Positions 36,727 to 45,941 of a stretch of 64,000 nucleotides of DNA are shown here, in pieces (position 1 is the first letter of the stretch; each line of letters starts with the position of its first letter). The position numbers and the translations under genes are program-made. Below the pieces are notes generated by a model, which saw nothing but the letters and a program-made list of their open reading frames with translations, ran no database searches and was not told the DNA's origin. This DNA is from Methylacidiphilales bacterium (lineage in GTDB: Bacteria; Verrucomicrobiota; Verrucomicrobiia; Methylacidiphilales; UBA1321). Where the stretch lies: assembly GCA_021272165.1 (NCBI GenBank), contig JAJSLK010000015.1, forward strand, positions 1 through 64,000, read 5' to 3'.

Positions 36727-36828
36727 AGGTGGAATCTCCGCAAAAAACACCGCGCGATTTAACTATGTAAAAAATAGGTCATATAACGCGGCTTGTCCAT
36801 GGTTTTATGATCGGGAAAAAGCTTTAAA
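36727..36828 (-). promoter_or_regulatory. AT-rich spacer, possible internal promoter
   Basis: This 102-nt gap is one of the few sizable gaps in the 24-45 kb run. On the minus strand it reads TGGACA at one point, then 17 nt later TATTTT, a weak -35/-10 candidate, and it is visibly AT-rich. It could drive the coiled-coil and downstream secreted and ebo genes separately from the MoxR part. No hairpin is convincing. Confidence 0.3.
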
Positions 36829-38640
36829 TCATTGCTGATCGGTCGACTGATCTGTCTTTCCCTGAATGATTTGGCCCAGGCTTTGGTTGGTCTTCTGCTC
36901 GGTGTTGAGGATGTCTTCCGTGGCGCTGAGACTTTCCATCAGGCGTCGCATGATTTCCTCTTTTTTCTCCATCTCACTGACGACCTTGATGGTGTGATGT
37001 TCACTTTCGCCAATTCCGGGGCCGTTAACGTCGTTGGCGTCGCGGGCCTCCATCCAATATTCAATGGTGGTGCCTTCGGTAACGGCGGGTTTGAGGCTGG
37101 AAAGATCGAGCTCGTAACGGCGCTGCATGTCGAGGGGCTTGTCGCTGCCGAGGTCCATTTCAATGCGCTTGGGTTCGGGCGGTGGCGGCGGATTGCCGTT
37201 GGCGTCGACATTGGAGGAGGTGTCTTCCGTAACAGGCCGGTAGCAGAGAAAGATTTTGGCGAGGCCATAGTCGTCCGTGGCGTGGAAGCCGATGGTGGGT
37301 TTGGCCTTGAGGGTGAAGAGCTCTTCGATCTGGTCGGGATAGGTGAGTTCGATGGTGGGTGGCCGGTCGGGGATGATGTCGATGGGATACTGGGTCTCTC
37401 CGCCGGACGTGATGCCGGCAAGATTGGTGAGTTCGATGGAGAAGCCGGTGATGCCGGAGATGGGAATCTTGATTTGGCCGGTGAGGGTCTTGCCGTCGGC
37501 GGGATCGATATTGATCGGAACGAGCTGTCCGGTGCCGACGAGCTTGAGGGTGGCCTTGGTGAGCTGGCCGTTGGCGACGGCGTGTATCTTGAGCTGGCTA
37601 CCGGCGAGGAGGGCCAGGTTGCCGACCATGCGCTTCATGTTGGGCAGGCCGGTGTAGGCGGGATAAATCTGCTCACATTCGATCGAGGTGAGTCCAGGCC
37701 GGGGGACGATCTTGACCTCATAGGTGTCGCTGATGCCGTCGTTGAGGCGAATGACGTAGTGCATCGATTCGGTCATGCTGTCGATCTTGAGGCTGAAGCG
37801 GTCGGAGTGGTCGGGCTCGGGATCAAGAGTGACTTCCTGGATGCGGCCCGAGTCGTAGGTCATAGTGACGAGGCCGTGGGAGGGGACGATGCCGCGGGCC
37901 TGGGCCTCGAGGAGGACGCTGTCGCCGGCGGGGACGATCTTGTTGCCACTGAGACAAATCACTTCGGTCTTGCGCGGAACCTTGACGGGAATGAGAAAGA
38001 CGCGCTGGAGGAGAAAAATGGAGCCGGGAGCGGCGAAGAACATGAGCGCACCCCAAAGCGCAACGACGATGAAGGCGGTTCCGATGCGGCGCAGGACGGG
38101 TTTGGCAGGAACGATCTGGCCAAAATTGGTCGAGATGACGCGGGCTTCGGTTTCCTGTTGGAGGGCGTAGACGAGATCGGCGGAATTGGGATTGATCTGC
38201 TGGTCGGCGAGCTGGACGGCGGCGATGACGCGGCCCTGAAACTTACGCCATTTCTTTTCGACCATGAGGGCGCAGGCCACCCGGTCGGGAGGATGAAGGA
38301 TAAGAGGAAGCAGATAACGGCGGACATAGAAGCCAAAAAGAACGAGGTCGCCGATGAGAAGCAAGATGCGAACGAAAAGAGGAAGGTCAAACAACCAGTC
38401 GAGGAGCATCTGGGCGGAGAGAAGGAGGATCGCCACGATGACGATGCGGGCCAGGCGTTCGCCGGCATGGAAGAAGACGTAGCGGCGGCTGAGGGCCCTG
38501 AGCTTCTGGGCCAGCCGTGCCGGGACCGGATGCGGGCCGGGAACAAGCGGCGGCTCGTAATGGCGGAAGGTGGCCGGAGGCGGCGTGAAAACGCGGGGCG
38601 CTTTCGGCTTTTTCTTCGGGATGAAATCGAGGACAGGCAT
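36829..38640 (-). CDS. DUF4175-like membrane-anchored protein
   Basis: This 603-residue protein has a basic N-terminal cytoplasmic segment, two membrane helices near residues 64-82 and 88-106, a third near 190-210, and then a long extracytoplasmic region made of beta domains (VICLSGNKIVPAGDSVLLEA, then EYWMEARDANDVNGPG). The pattern is similar to DUF4175-type proteins in MoxR/VWA operons of planctomycetes. It has a helical, charged C-terminus. The start is ATG 38640 (MPVLDFIPKK), 5 nt after the VWA stop; a longer in-frame start overlapping the VWA gene is unlikely. Its function is unknown but probably linked to the VWA proteins encoded directly upstream. Confidence 0.65.
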   Translation of the reverse strand: MPVLDFIPKKKPKAPRVFTPPPATFRHYEPPLVPGPHPVPARLAQKLRALSRRYVFFHAGERLARIVIVAILLLSAQMLLDWLFDLPLFVRILLLIGDLVLFGFYVRRYLLPLILHPPDRVACALMVEKKWRKFQGRVIAAVQLADQQINPNSADLVYALQQETEARVISTNFGQIVPAKPVLRRIGTAFIVVALWGALMFFAAPGSIFLLQRVFLIPVKVPRKTEVICLSGNKIVPAGDSVLLEAQARGIVPSHGLVTMTYDSGRIQEVTLDPEPDHSDRFSLKIDSMTESMHYVIRLNDGISDTYEVKIVPRPGLTSIECEQIYPAYTGLPNMKRMVGNLALLAGSQLKIHAVANGQLTKATLKLVGTGQLVPINIDPADGKTLTGQIKIPISGITGFSIELTNLAGITSGGETQYPIDIIPDRPPTIELTYPDQIEELFTLKAKPTIGFHATDDYGLAKIFLCYRPVTEDTSSNVDANGNPPPPPEPKRIEMDLGSDKPLDMQRRYELDLSSLKPAVTEGTTIEYWMEARDANDVNGPGIGESEHHTIKVVSEMEKKEEIMRRLMESLSATEDILNTEQKTNQSLGQIIQGKTDQSTDQQ

Positions 38641-38645
38641 GGGAG

Positions 38646-41132
38646 TTACTTGAGACGCCAGCGTTTGCGCAGGATCCATTCCGCCGTGGCGACAAGAATC
38701 ATAAGAACATAATAGAAGGAGGAGAAAGCTAGTTCAACTTCCTGCGGCGACGGAACCCTTTCGGTCTTGCCGCCGAGGCCGTTGGGAATCTTGCTGGCGC
38801 CGGGATTGGGCGAGCCGCTGGGCGCGCCAGCCGGTTCGAGCATCTTGTACAAATCCTCCTCGCGATAAAGCGCGCCGCCGCTGACGTCGGCCATTTTTTG
38901 GAGCAGCGGAAGATTAAGGGCGGTCTGGGTGAATTCGAGGCGGGGTTCGGTGACACGGAAGTCGAGCACGGCGGTGGGATCGTTCTGGGTGGCGAAGGAA
39001 TAGATACCGGGCGTGGTGACGATAGCTTCGCCCTGGTAGAAGCCGGGCTTGCCGGGCGTGGCCTGGAGGGAGATATCGCGGGTGAGATCGCCGGTGGCGG
39101 CGCTGGGATCATCGGGCCGGATGGTCATGGTGCCTTTGATGACGGGATCGACGACAGGCTGGAAGCCGCTGTGATAGATGCGTCCGGAGATGATGACGCG
39201 CTCGCCGGTGGAATAGGTTTTACGGTCAGTGACCAGTTGGGTGAGCTTGGAGGCGCCAAGCAGGCGGGGCAAGCCGAGATGGAGAAGAATCTGGCCCCAG
39301 AGGCGGGTGTAATATTTTTCGCCGACGTTGCGGCGCCAGCGCCAGGTTTCGTCGGTGCCGACAAAGAGGGCCTGGCCGGTGCCGTAGCTCTGGAGAGCCA
39401 TGACGGGCATGAAGGCGCCGCGGCTCGATTTCTCCGGCGTGGGATCGTCGAGCAGGACTTCGGCAGCGGGCTTGGCCTTGACGACGCGGGCGTCCCAATA
39501 GACGCCGGAAAGCCCCTTCCAGATGATGCTGTTTTCTTCGTCCTGGTCGGCGAGCTTGAGCATGGGCGAGTTCTGGCCGGCGGGCGTGAGGTTGAGGACG
39601 ATGGGGTGGTTGGAATCGGCCTGGGACGATTCCTCCTCAAACACAACCGGGATGAGGCTTTCGAGTTTGGTGCCGCGATAGGAGCTGGGCATCGATTTCT
39701 TGCCGGCGAGAAAGACAACACCGCCGCCAAAGGTGGAGACGAGATCGTTGATGTTCTGCATCTGGTCGGAACTGAACTGGCGGGAATCGATGTCGCCGAT
39801 GATGATGACGTCATACTTCATCCAGTCCTCCCGGTTCTTGGGGATTTCGGCGAGGTAGGGCGAGTTCTGGTCGTGGCTGAGATCGGGATCTCCTTCGGCG
39901 AGATAGAATTTCGGCGCGAGACGCTGGTCACGGACGAGCATGGCCTGGAGGAAGCGGAATTCCCACCGGGGTTTCTGCTCGATGTAAAGAATCTGGATTT
40001 TTCCGTCGATGACCTTGATGCGGCGCGAAGCCTTGTTGTTGTCCTTGACCGCCTCGTCGGGCAACGGATCGATGGAGGCCTCGAGCTCAAAATCGCCCTT
40101 GCGGGAGGGTTTGATTTTCATGGCGATGGTCTGTTCGCCGTCCTCGCCAAAGGTAATGTCCTTCGAATCTAAAATTTCGTCGCCAAGCTTGAGGACGAGC
40201 TTGGCCGTGCGGCCACGCATGGCCAGGGAACGGACGACGACAGAGACGGGGGCCTCCTCCTTGACAAAAGCGACGTCGGGCGCGAAGACCTGCGAGACGA
40301 TGATGTCGTGCGGCGACGTGATGCCAACCCCGTAGATGTAGAGCGGGACCTTGTCCTGTTGCGCGAGCGCGGCGGCGTCGACGGGTTGGCTGCCATAATT
40401 GTTGCCGCCGTCCGTGATAAGAAAAATGCCGGCCAGCGGCTGGCCGCGCTTGAGGTCGAGCAGGGATCGGACGGCATCGCCAATGGCAGTATAGGGTTTG
40501 TCAAAAGTGACACCGTCGAGCATCGAGGAGGGCTTGGCGCCGTTGGCAGATGCCGCGGAACCGTTGCCTCCGGAGAGCGGTTGGAGGCTCTGGCCGAAGG
40601 CGTAGGGAACGACATCGTAGGATTCGCTGAGCTTGGAGAGAAGCTGGAGCCGGTCGTTGGTGAGCATGGCCTTGAGCTCATCGGAACGGGTGATTTGCTT
40701 GATGGAAGAGGCATCGCCCGGAACAGGCTGATTGAGGCCGCCCTTCGGATCGATCAGACCCGCGGCAATGGCGGCGCGGGCGAGGTCGGCGGGATCCTGG
40801 CGAAGATCCTTGATCTGCATGCTGGCGCTGCCGTCGATCAGAAGCAGCAGCGAGCGGCGGATGGTTCCCTCCACGGTGAGAAGCAGCACCGGCCGCATGA
40901 GCATGAAAAGGATCATGAGGAGGAGGACCGAGCGGAGGATGGTGAGAATCGTTTTTTGGTTGGTAGTGAGGCGAGGGCTGGTACGCAGATAGACGGCAAC
41001 GCTGCCGCCTACCAGGATGAGGGCGATGAGAACAGCCCAGCCTGCGCTCAGTCCATGAAAGGCGATCGAAATATCGGTGACCTGCGCCGACTCGGGCACC
41101 GGTATGCCGAAAAATTTGAGGATGTCTTTCAT
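38646..41132 (-). CDS. Membrane-anchored VWA-domain protein with amidotransferase-like segment
   Basis: This 828-residue protein has two N-terminal membrane helices (about 30-50 and 62-82), then a von Willebrand A domain with MIDAS D100-x-S102-x-S104 and a later DGGNNYG, and a long middle region. The segment around DVIIIGDIDSRQFSSDQMQN and the following GGGVVFLAG looks like the class I glutamine-amidotransferase-like fold used in such VWA proteins. The C-terminus ends in a membrane helix (FSSFYYVLMILVATAEWIL) and a basic tail. It should project a metal-dependent binding domain to the periplasm side. It follows BatA by 3 nt. Confidence 0.82.
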   Translation of the reverse strand: MKDILKFFGIPVPESAQVTDISIAFHGLSAGWAVLIALILVGGSVAVYLRTSPRLTTNQKTILTILRSVLLLMILFMLMRPVLLLTVEGTIRRSLLLLIDGSASMQIKDLRQDPADLARAAIAAGLIDPKGGLNQPVPGDASSIKQITRSDELKAMLTNDRLQLLSKLSESYDVVPYAFGQSLQPLSGGNGSAASANGAKPSSMLDGVTFDKPYTAIGDAVRSLLDLKRGQPLAGIFLITDGGNNYGSQPVDAAALAQQDKVPLYIYGVGITSPHDIIVSQVFAPDVAFVKEEAPVSVVVRSLAMRGRTAKLVLKLGDEILDSKDITFGEDGEQTIAMKIKPSRKGDFELEASIDPLPDEAVKDNNKASRRIKVIDGKIQILYIEQKPRWEFRFLQAMLVRDQRLAPKFYLAEGDPDLSHDQNSPYLAEIPKNREDWMKYDVIIIGDIDSRQFSSDQMQNINDLVSTFGGGVVFLAGKKSMPSSYRGTKLESLIPVVFEEESSQADSNHPIVLNLTPAGQNSPMLKLADQDEENSIIWKGLSGVYWDARVVKAKPAAEVLLDDPTPEKSSRGAFMPVMALQSYGTGQALFVGTDETWRWRRNVGEKYYTRLWGQILLHLGLPRLLGASKLTQLVTDRKTYSTGERVIISGRIYHSGFQPVVDPVIKGTMTIRPDDPSAATGDLTRDISLQATPGKPGFYQGEAIVTTPGIYSFATQNDPTAVLDFRVTEPRLEFTQTALNLPLLQKMADVSGGALYREEDLYKMLEPAGAPSGSPNPGASKIPNGLGGKTERVPSPQEVELAFSSFYYVLMILVATAEWILRKRWRLK

Positions 41133-41135
41133 GAT

Positions 41136-43331
41136 CTATTTCGATTGGGAAAAGCGCTGGGCGAGGAAGGTTTCAACCGTGGCGATGATCAGGGCGGTAA
41201 TCAATAAGGGCCACCAGAGTTCAACGCCGAGCCGCGCGGAGGCGAGCTTGGGCGCGAGGGAATCGGTTTGTCCCTCCGGGCTCCACTTGATGATATCCGC
41301 CACGGTACCGAGGGTCTTCAACTGATCGGCGGAAAGTGGCGTAAGGTTCGATTCGTTGGGATCGGACTGGGCGGCGAAAAGGATGGGCGTGGGCGGGCTG
41401 CCGGCAACGGAAAGATGGTAGGGACCGGAAAGGTCGGTGTCGTCGAACTCGACGGTCGGCAGGGCGTTATTGAGCGTGACCTGGCCGACAACGCGGGGAG
41501 GATCGGTCTGGCCCGGCACGGTAACGCTGACGTCCTTGTCGATCAGGTCGTTGCTGACGATATAGGAAAATTTCTGGCCGACCTGGATGTTGAGGCCCTC
41601 GGCCTGGCGCTCGACGAGCGAACCGAGCACACGCTGGATGAGCGGAACATAGGCCTGGCAGGTGGGGAGATCGTTCCAGGCGAGCGTGGCGGAGCTGGCA
41701 AAGAGGATAAGGCGGCCCGCACCCCAGGTGTGCTCGACGGCGAAGGGATCGTCGTTCTGCACGAAGTGTGCGATGACGCGGGGCTGGCCGGAAGGCGCGT
41801 CGGTCGCGTTCGGCGCGGGCGCCTTCCAGGGCTGCGGCGTGAGCGGGTAATAGGCGTAGAAATGGGCCGGCGCGAGCGTGCCTGATGCGGGATCATTCCA
41901 GAGAGTGACGATGGGATGATCATAGTCCTTCGTCTGGAGGGAGAAAAATTTCGTGTGGTCGGTGGCGTTGCCCTTCATGGCGCCGAGCGTGGCGGGGAGA
42001 AATCCATCGCGGCCCATTTCCTGATTATAGAATTCGGTCCGGCAATCGGGCCCGGGGAAAACGACCAGGCCGCCGCCTTGGCGGACGTAGCCGGAAAGGA
42101 CAGGGATTTCCGAGGGATCGAACGAATCGACGTCGAGGAGGAAGACGGCGTCGTAATCATCCAGGGCGGTGGACGGGAGCTGCGTCGCATTGATGGTGGT
42201 GGTTTTGATGTAGTATTGGCTGACTTCGGAGGCGGCGACGGGAACAAGGGCGTTGCGGATGAAGAAGTCGTCAGCCTCGGAAGGCGAGGGCGGCGTGGAA
42301 CCCTGGACGAGGAGGACTTTCACCTGATTGATGGCCCGGACGGCGATGGTGCGCTGGTCGTCGGCGGGGAGGCGGTCGGGCGGGATCCTGGCGGTGATGG
42401 AGTGATAGCCGTCGGTGCGGAATTTTGCAAAAAGGGCGACACTGCGCGCGGTGCCAGGGGCGATATGGTCGATGATGGTTTCATCGACCGCAGGCTGGTC
42501 GTCGACAATGAGGCTGACGCGGACATCGCGCGCTTCGCTTTCGCTTTCGTTGGTGACCTCGACGGCGCAGCGAAGGGGCTGGCCGACGGGCGTGAGGCCG
42601 CCTTCGAGCCGCAGGCCGGTGACGCCGAGATTGCTCTGGCTTTCGCCGCCGACCAGAACGACGTGAAGGATGATTTGTTTCTGAGCGTCGGAGAGCTGCT
42701 TCTGCAATTGATCGAGCGAACCCCAACCGTTGGCCTGGCCGTCGGTAATGACATAAATTTCCTTCGAGCCCGAGCTTTGTTTCTCGAGCGTGGCGATGGC
42801 GAGCTGGAGGGCCTCGCCGAGATCCGTCGAGCGGTCGGTCAATTTGGCCTGGCGGATGGTCTTGCGGAGAAGATTGAAATCGAGCGTGGGCAGCGCAATG
42901 GCCGGCTGGACATTATTGGCGGCGAAGAAAAGTGCGGCGGAGGAACCGGTGGGGAAGGTTTGGAGGATCTGCTCGGCAGCGCTCTGAGCTCGCTGGAAAC
43001 TGGTCTGGATGCCGTTGGTCAGCCCCATGCTGTAGGAGTCGTCGAGAATGAGGACGGCGGTGACCTGATGGGAACCGGTGGAGTGAGGGCCGGTCTGCCA
43101 GGTGGGACGAGACAGGGCCAGGATGAGCAGCGCGATCAGGAGACAGCGGAGGATCAGGAGAATCATGTCCTCGATTTGCAAGCGGCGCTGGTTTTTCTGG
43201 ACGCTTTCGAGGAGGAAGCGCATGGCGGCCCAATGGACCTCGCGCACCTGCATGCGGTTGAGCAGGTGGATGATGATGGGGATGCTGACCGCGGCCAGTC
43301 CGAAAAGAGCGCCAAGGTTAAGGAAGGTCAT
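41136..43331 (-). CDS. BatA-type VWA membrane protein
   Basis: This 731-residue protein starts with a BatA-domain signature (FLNLGALFGLAAVSIPIIIHLLNR) and a second helix (ILLILRCLLIALLILALSRP), then a VWA domain with MIDAS D97-x-S99-x-S101 (ILDDSYSMG). Beta domains and an amidotransferase-like region follow (GGGLVVFPGPD), and a final helix at the C-terminus (WPLLITALIIATVETF). The gene is 69 nt after the DUF58 stop and 3 nt before the next VWA gene. In known MoxR systems such proteins form membrane complexes helped by the ATPase; ligand and role here are unknown. Confidence 0.87.
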   Translation of the reverse strand: MTFLNLGALFGLAAVSIPIIIHLLNRMQVREVHWAAMRFLLESVQKNQRRLQIEDMILLILRCLLIALLILALSRPTWQTGPHSTGSHQVTAVLILDDSYSMGLTNGIQTSFQRAQSAAEQILQTFPTGSSAALFFAANNVQPAIALPTLDFNLLRKTIRQAKLTDRSTDLGEALQLAIATLEKQSSGSKEIYVITDGQANGWGSLDQLQKQLSDAQKQIILHVVLVGGESQSNLGVTGLRLEGGLTPVGQPLRCAVEVTNESESEARDVRVSLIVDDQPAVDETIIDHIAPGTARSVALFAKFRTDGYHSITARIPPDRLPADDQRTIAVRAINQVKVLLVQGSTPPSPSEADDFFIRNALVPVAASEVSQYYIKTTTINATQLPSTALDDYDAVFLLDVDSFDPSEIPVLSGYVRQGGGLVVFPGPDCRTEFYNQEMGRDGFLPATLGAMKGNATDHTKFFSLQTKDYDHPIVTLWNDPASGTLAPAHFYAYYPLTPQPWKAPAPNATDAPSGQPRVIAHFVQNDDPFAVEHTWGAGRLILFASSATLAWNDLPTCQAYVPLIQRVLGSLVERQAEGLNIQVGQKFSYIVSNDLIDKDVSVTVPGQTDPPRVVGQVTLNNALPTVEFDDTDLSGPYHLSVAGSPPTPILFAAQSDPNESNLTPLSADQLKTLGTVADIIKWSPEGQTDSLAPKLASARLGVELWWPLLITALIIATVETFLAQRFSQSK

Positions 43332-43400
43332 GGGGTCGGACGGGTGACGATGAGGCGGTTTTGAACCGTTCCTGTTGGAAATCTCCCGGTGTCGCGTTCA

Positions 43401-44306
43401 CTACTTGGCGGTGACCTTGTGGCGGAAGGCGAGGTAGCCGCCGAGATTTTCCGCGAGTGGCTTGCGGGTGTTGACCAGGACGTAATGGCAGCCGGCGCGG
43501 TTGCAGATGGCCTGAACGCGCTGGCGGAAGCCGTCGAGTGCGGCGAGGTAGCTTTTGCGAAGATCGGCCGGGGCGATCTTGAGCCGCATCCCGCCTTCCA
43601 GGCCGACGAACTCAACCATGCCGTCGAAAGGAAATTCGAGTTCGTCGGAATCGAGCACGTGAAAGACGATGATTTCGCTGCCGCCGAAGCGGAGGCGCTG
43701 GATGCCTTTTTCAATGGCGGTTTCGTCGTCGAAAAGATCGCTGATGATGATGGTGATGCCGCGGGAACGGACCATCTGGGCGAGGTCGTTAAGACTGGTG
43801 CCGAGCTGGGTGGTCTCGCGGGTCTGGAACCCGGCGAGGCGGTCCATGATATGGGAAATTTTGCCGACCTTGTCGGTGCGCTGGACGGTGTCGCGGATGC
43901 GTTCGTCGAAGAGATGGAGCGAGACGGCGTCGCCCTGTGAGGTGATAAGATAGGCGAGGCAGGCGGAAAGGGCCTTGGCGTAATGGAACTTGGTGATCTT
44001 GCCCGATCCGTAGTTCATGGAGGCGCTGCCGTCGAGGACGAGATTGGCGACAAAGTTCGTGTCCTGCTCGTATTGCTTGATGTAATAGCGGTCGGTCTTG
44101 CCGAGGACTTTCCAGTCGAGGTGGCGAAGGTCGTCACCCAAGGTGTATTCGCGATGCTGGGCGAACTCGATGGCAAAGCCGCGGAAGGGGGAGCGATGCT
44201 CACCGACGCGGTAGCCTTCGACGACGAGGCGGGCCATGAGCCCCAGGGACTCGCCACGGGCCAGGGCCTCGGGATCGAGATAATTGGGGCGCGATGACGT
44301 CTCCAT
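43401..44306 (-). CDS. DUF58 domain-containing protein
   Basis: This 301-residue soluble protein has the DUF58 signature RHLDWKVLGKTDRYYIKQYE followed by a VWA-like core with MIDAS D92-G-S94-A-S96. The start METSSRPNYLDPEALARGE and the motif GLMARLVVEGYRVGEHRSPFRG are typical. DUF58 proteins are encoded with MoxR ATPases and BatA/VWA proteins and are thought to act as MoxR adaptors or substrates. It is 12 nt after the MoxR stop. No membrane helix is present, so it may be cytoplasmic. Confidence 0.92.
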   Translation of the reverse strand: METSSRPNYLDPEALARGESLGLMARLVVEGYRVGEHRSPFRGFAIEFAQHREYTLGDDLRHLDWKVLGKTDRYYIKQYEQDTNFVANLVLDGSASMNYGSGKITKFHYAKALSACLAYLITSQGDAVSLHLFDERIRDTVQRTDKVGKISHIMDRLAGFQTRETTQLGTSLNDLAQMVRSRGITIIISDLFDDETAIEKGIQRLRFGGSEIIVFHVLDSDELEFPFDGMVEFVGLEGGMRLKIAPADLRKSYLAALDGFRQRVQAICNRAGCHYVLVNTRKPLAENLGGYLAFRHKVTAK

Positions 44307-44318
44307 GTCCGCCGCCGT

Positions 44319-45566
44319 TTACTTAAGCGGTTCGTCCTGGGGTATGGCTTCCAGGAGCATGGTGACAATCTTGTCGGTGGTCATTTCCTCACCCATGGCC
44401 TCGAAGTTGAGGGCGATGCGATGGCGCATGATGGAATGGGCCACGGCGGCGACGTTGTGGCAGCCGACGTAGGTCTGGCCGTTGATGAGGGCGTGGGCCT
44501 TGGCGGCCATGATGAGGCTGAGGCTGGCACGCGGGCCGGCGCCGAAGCTGAGCCACTTCTTGCAGAAGGGCAGCGCCTCGGGCGTCTTGGCGCGAGTGGC
44601 GCGGACAATGCGCTTGGCGTAGAGGTAAACGTGGTCGGGCACCGGGACGGATTTGACCGTTTTCTGAATGAAGAGGACCTGCTCGGCATTGAGGACCGCC
44701 TGCGGTTTTTCGCCCGCCGCGCCGGTGCCCATCTTCATGATGAGGGTCTCCTCGTCGTCGGAGGGGTAATCGACGAAGATGAGGAAGAGGAAGCGGTCGA
44801 GCTGCGCTTCAGGCAGCGGATAGGTGCCTTCCTGCTCGAGGGGGTTCTGCGTGGCGAGGACGAAGAAGGGCTTGGGCAGGTCGCGGGTGACGCCGCCGAC
44901 GGTGATGCGGCGCTCCTGCATCGCCTCGAGCATGGCAGCCTGGGTCTTCGGCGGAGTACGATTGATTTCGTCCGCGAGCACGACGTTGGAAAAGAGCGGG
45001 CCGGGAAGGAACTTGAACTGCTTCTCGCCGGAATCGGGATCCTGATAGATGACTTCAGTGCCGGTGATGTCGCTGGGCATCAGATCGGGCGTGAACTGAA
45101 TGCGCTTGAACGACATGTTGAGAGTCTCGGCCAGCGTGGAGATGAGGAGGGTCTTGGCCAGGCCGGGAACACCGACGAGCAACGCATGGCTGCGGGTGAA
45201 GATGGCGATGAGGATTTCCTCAACTACCTTGCTCTGGCCCACGATGACCTTGGAGAGCTCGTACTGGATGTTGGCGTAGGACGTCTTACAAAATTCGACC
45301 GCGGCGAGATCGTCCATGCCCATGGGCGCTGGGGCCACGATGGCGGCCGCGGCAACCAGTTCAGGCGCTGGCGGAGGAGGCATGACTTCAGGAGCGGCGG
45401 TCTCGACAGGAGCGGCTTCGGCCGGCACATCTTCACCGTGAGCTTCCTCAATCGGTGAGGGCAAAGAAGGCTCGCCTTCGGTGGAAGGCAGGGCGTGGGA
45501 TTCGTCCGGTGGCAAGGTGGCGGGGTCCTGAGTCTGGGTCAACTCAGCTTCGGATTCAGGTGTCAT
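44319..45566 (-). CDS. MoxR-family AAA+ ATPase
   Basis: This 415-residue chaperone-like AAA+ ATPase has Walker A GVPGLAKT (132-139), Walker B LADE (Asp199-Glu200) and the conserved region INRTPPKTQAAMLEAMQE. Sensor and finger segments ATQNPLEQEGTYPLPEAQLDRF follow. An unusual N-terminal extension of about 85 residues is rich in Pro, Ala, Glu and Ser and looks disordered; most MoxR proteins lack it. It begins the operon: the start at 45566 is preceded by a 375-nt intergenic region. MoxR proteins remodel or load partners such as VWA proteins, which are encoded next. Confidence 0.93.
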   Translation of the reverse strand: MTPESEAELTQTQDPATLPPDESHALPSTEGEPSLPSPIEEAHGEDVPAEAAPVETAAPEVMPPPPAPELVAAAAIVAPAPMGMDDLAAVEFCKTSYANIQYELSKVIVGQSKVVEEILIAIFTRSHALLVGVPGLAKTLLISTLAETLNMSFKRIQFTPDLMPSDITGTEVIYQDPDSGEKQFKFLPGPLFSNVVLADEINRTPPKTQAAMLEAMQERRITVGGVTRDLPKPFFVLATQNPLEQEGTYPLPEAQLDRFLFLIFVDYPSDDEETLIMKMGTGAAGEKPQAVLNAEQVLFIQKTVKSVPVPDHVYLYAKRIVRATRAKTPEALPFCKKWLSFGAGPRASLSLIMAAKAHALINGQTYVGCHNVAAVAHSIMRHRIALNFEAMGEEMTTDKIVTMLLEAIPQDEPLK

Positions 45567-45941
45567 GGATAATCTCAGGGGGATATGGAACTAGGGTAGG
45601 TAAAAACTCGTGGATGTAAATCGTTGCATCAAGCATCAGCCTATCTTGCGATCAGGAACGAAGCTGAACGTGCCGTACGTCAATAAATGAGTGTTTACAT
45701 CGGAAAACCGCCGAACATGAAGAGAAAGGCCATGCTTTTTGCCATGCCCTTTCAGCTTGATCGAGATTATCGGAACATAAGGCATGATGCATTTAAAATC
45801 GAGCTAATACTAAAACATATGTAGATGGACAACGATCCGGCAGGCTCACGTAAGTTACAATTGGGCAACCGGGCCCGAGAGCGCCATAAGAGCGGTCTCC
45901 AGTGGCCACAGGGGCGGCAGAGAGTAGCCAAGCCCAGAGCC
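45567..45941 (-). promoter_or_regulatory. Intergenic region upstream of the MoxR operon
   Basis: These 375 nt contain no credible gene on either strand. The part near 45565-45680 is AT-rich and may hold the promoter of the long minus-strand run, but I cannot name exact boxes. A weak stem with one mismatch (GAAAGG..CATG at 45724-45734 and CATGCCCTTTC at 45743-45753) lies in the middle; it could end transcription of the MFS gene, although a T-tract is lacking. Confidence 0.4.

Noticed and set aside
34870..38712. Two long plus-strand open frames (about 630 codons each) opposite the coiled-coil and DUF4175-like genes
   Set aside because: They are Gly/Leu/Val-biased complements of low-complexity or GC-rich genes, without signatures; the minus-strand genes have signal peptides, membrane helices and operon spacing.
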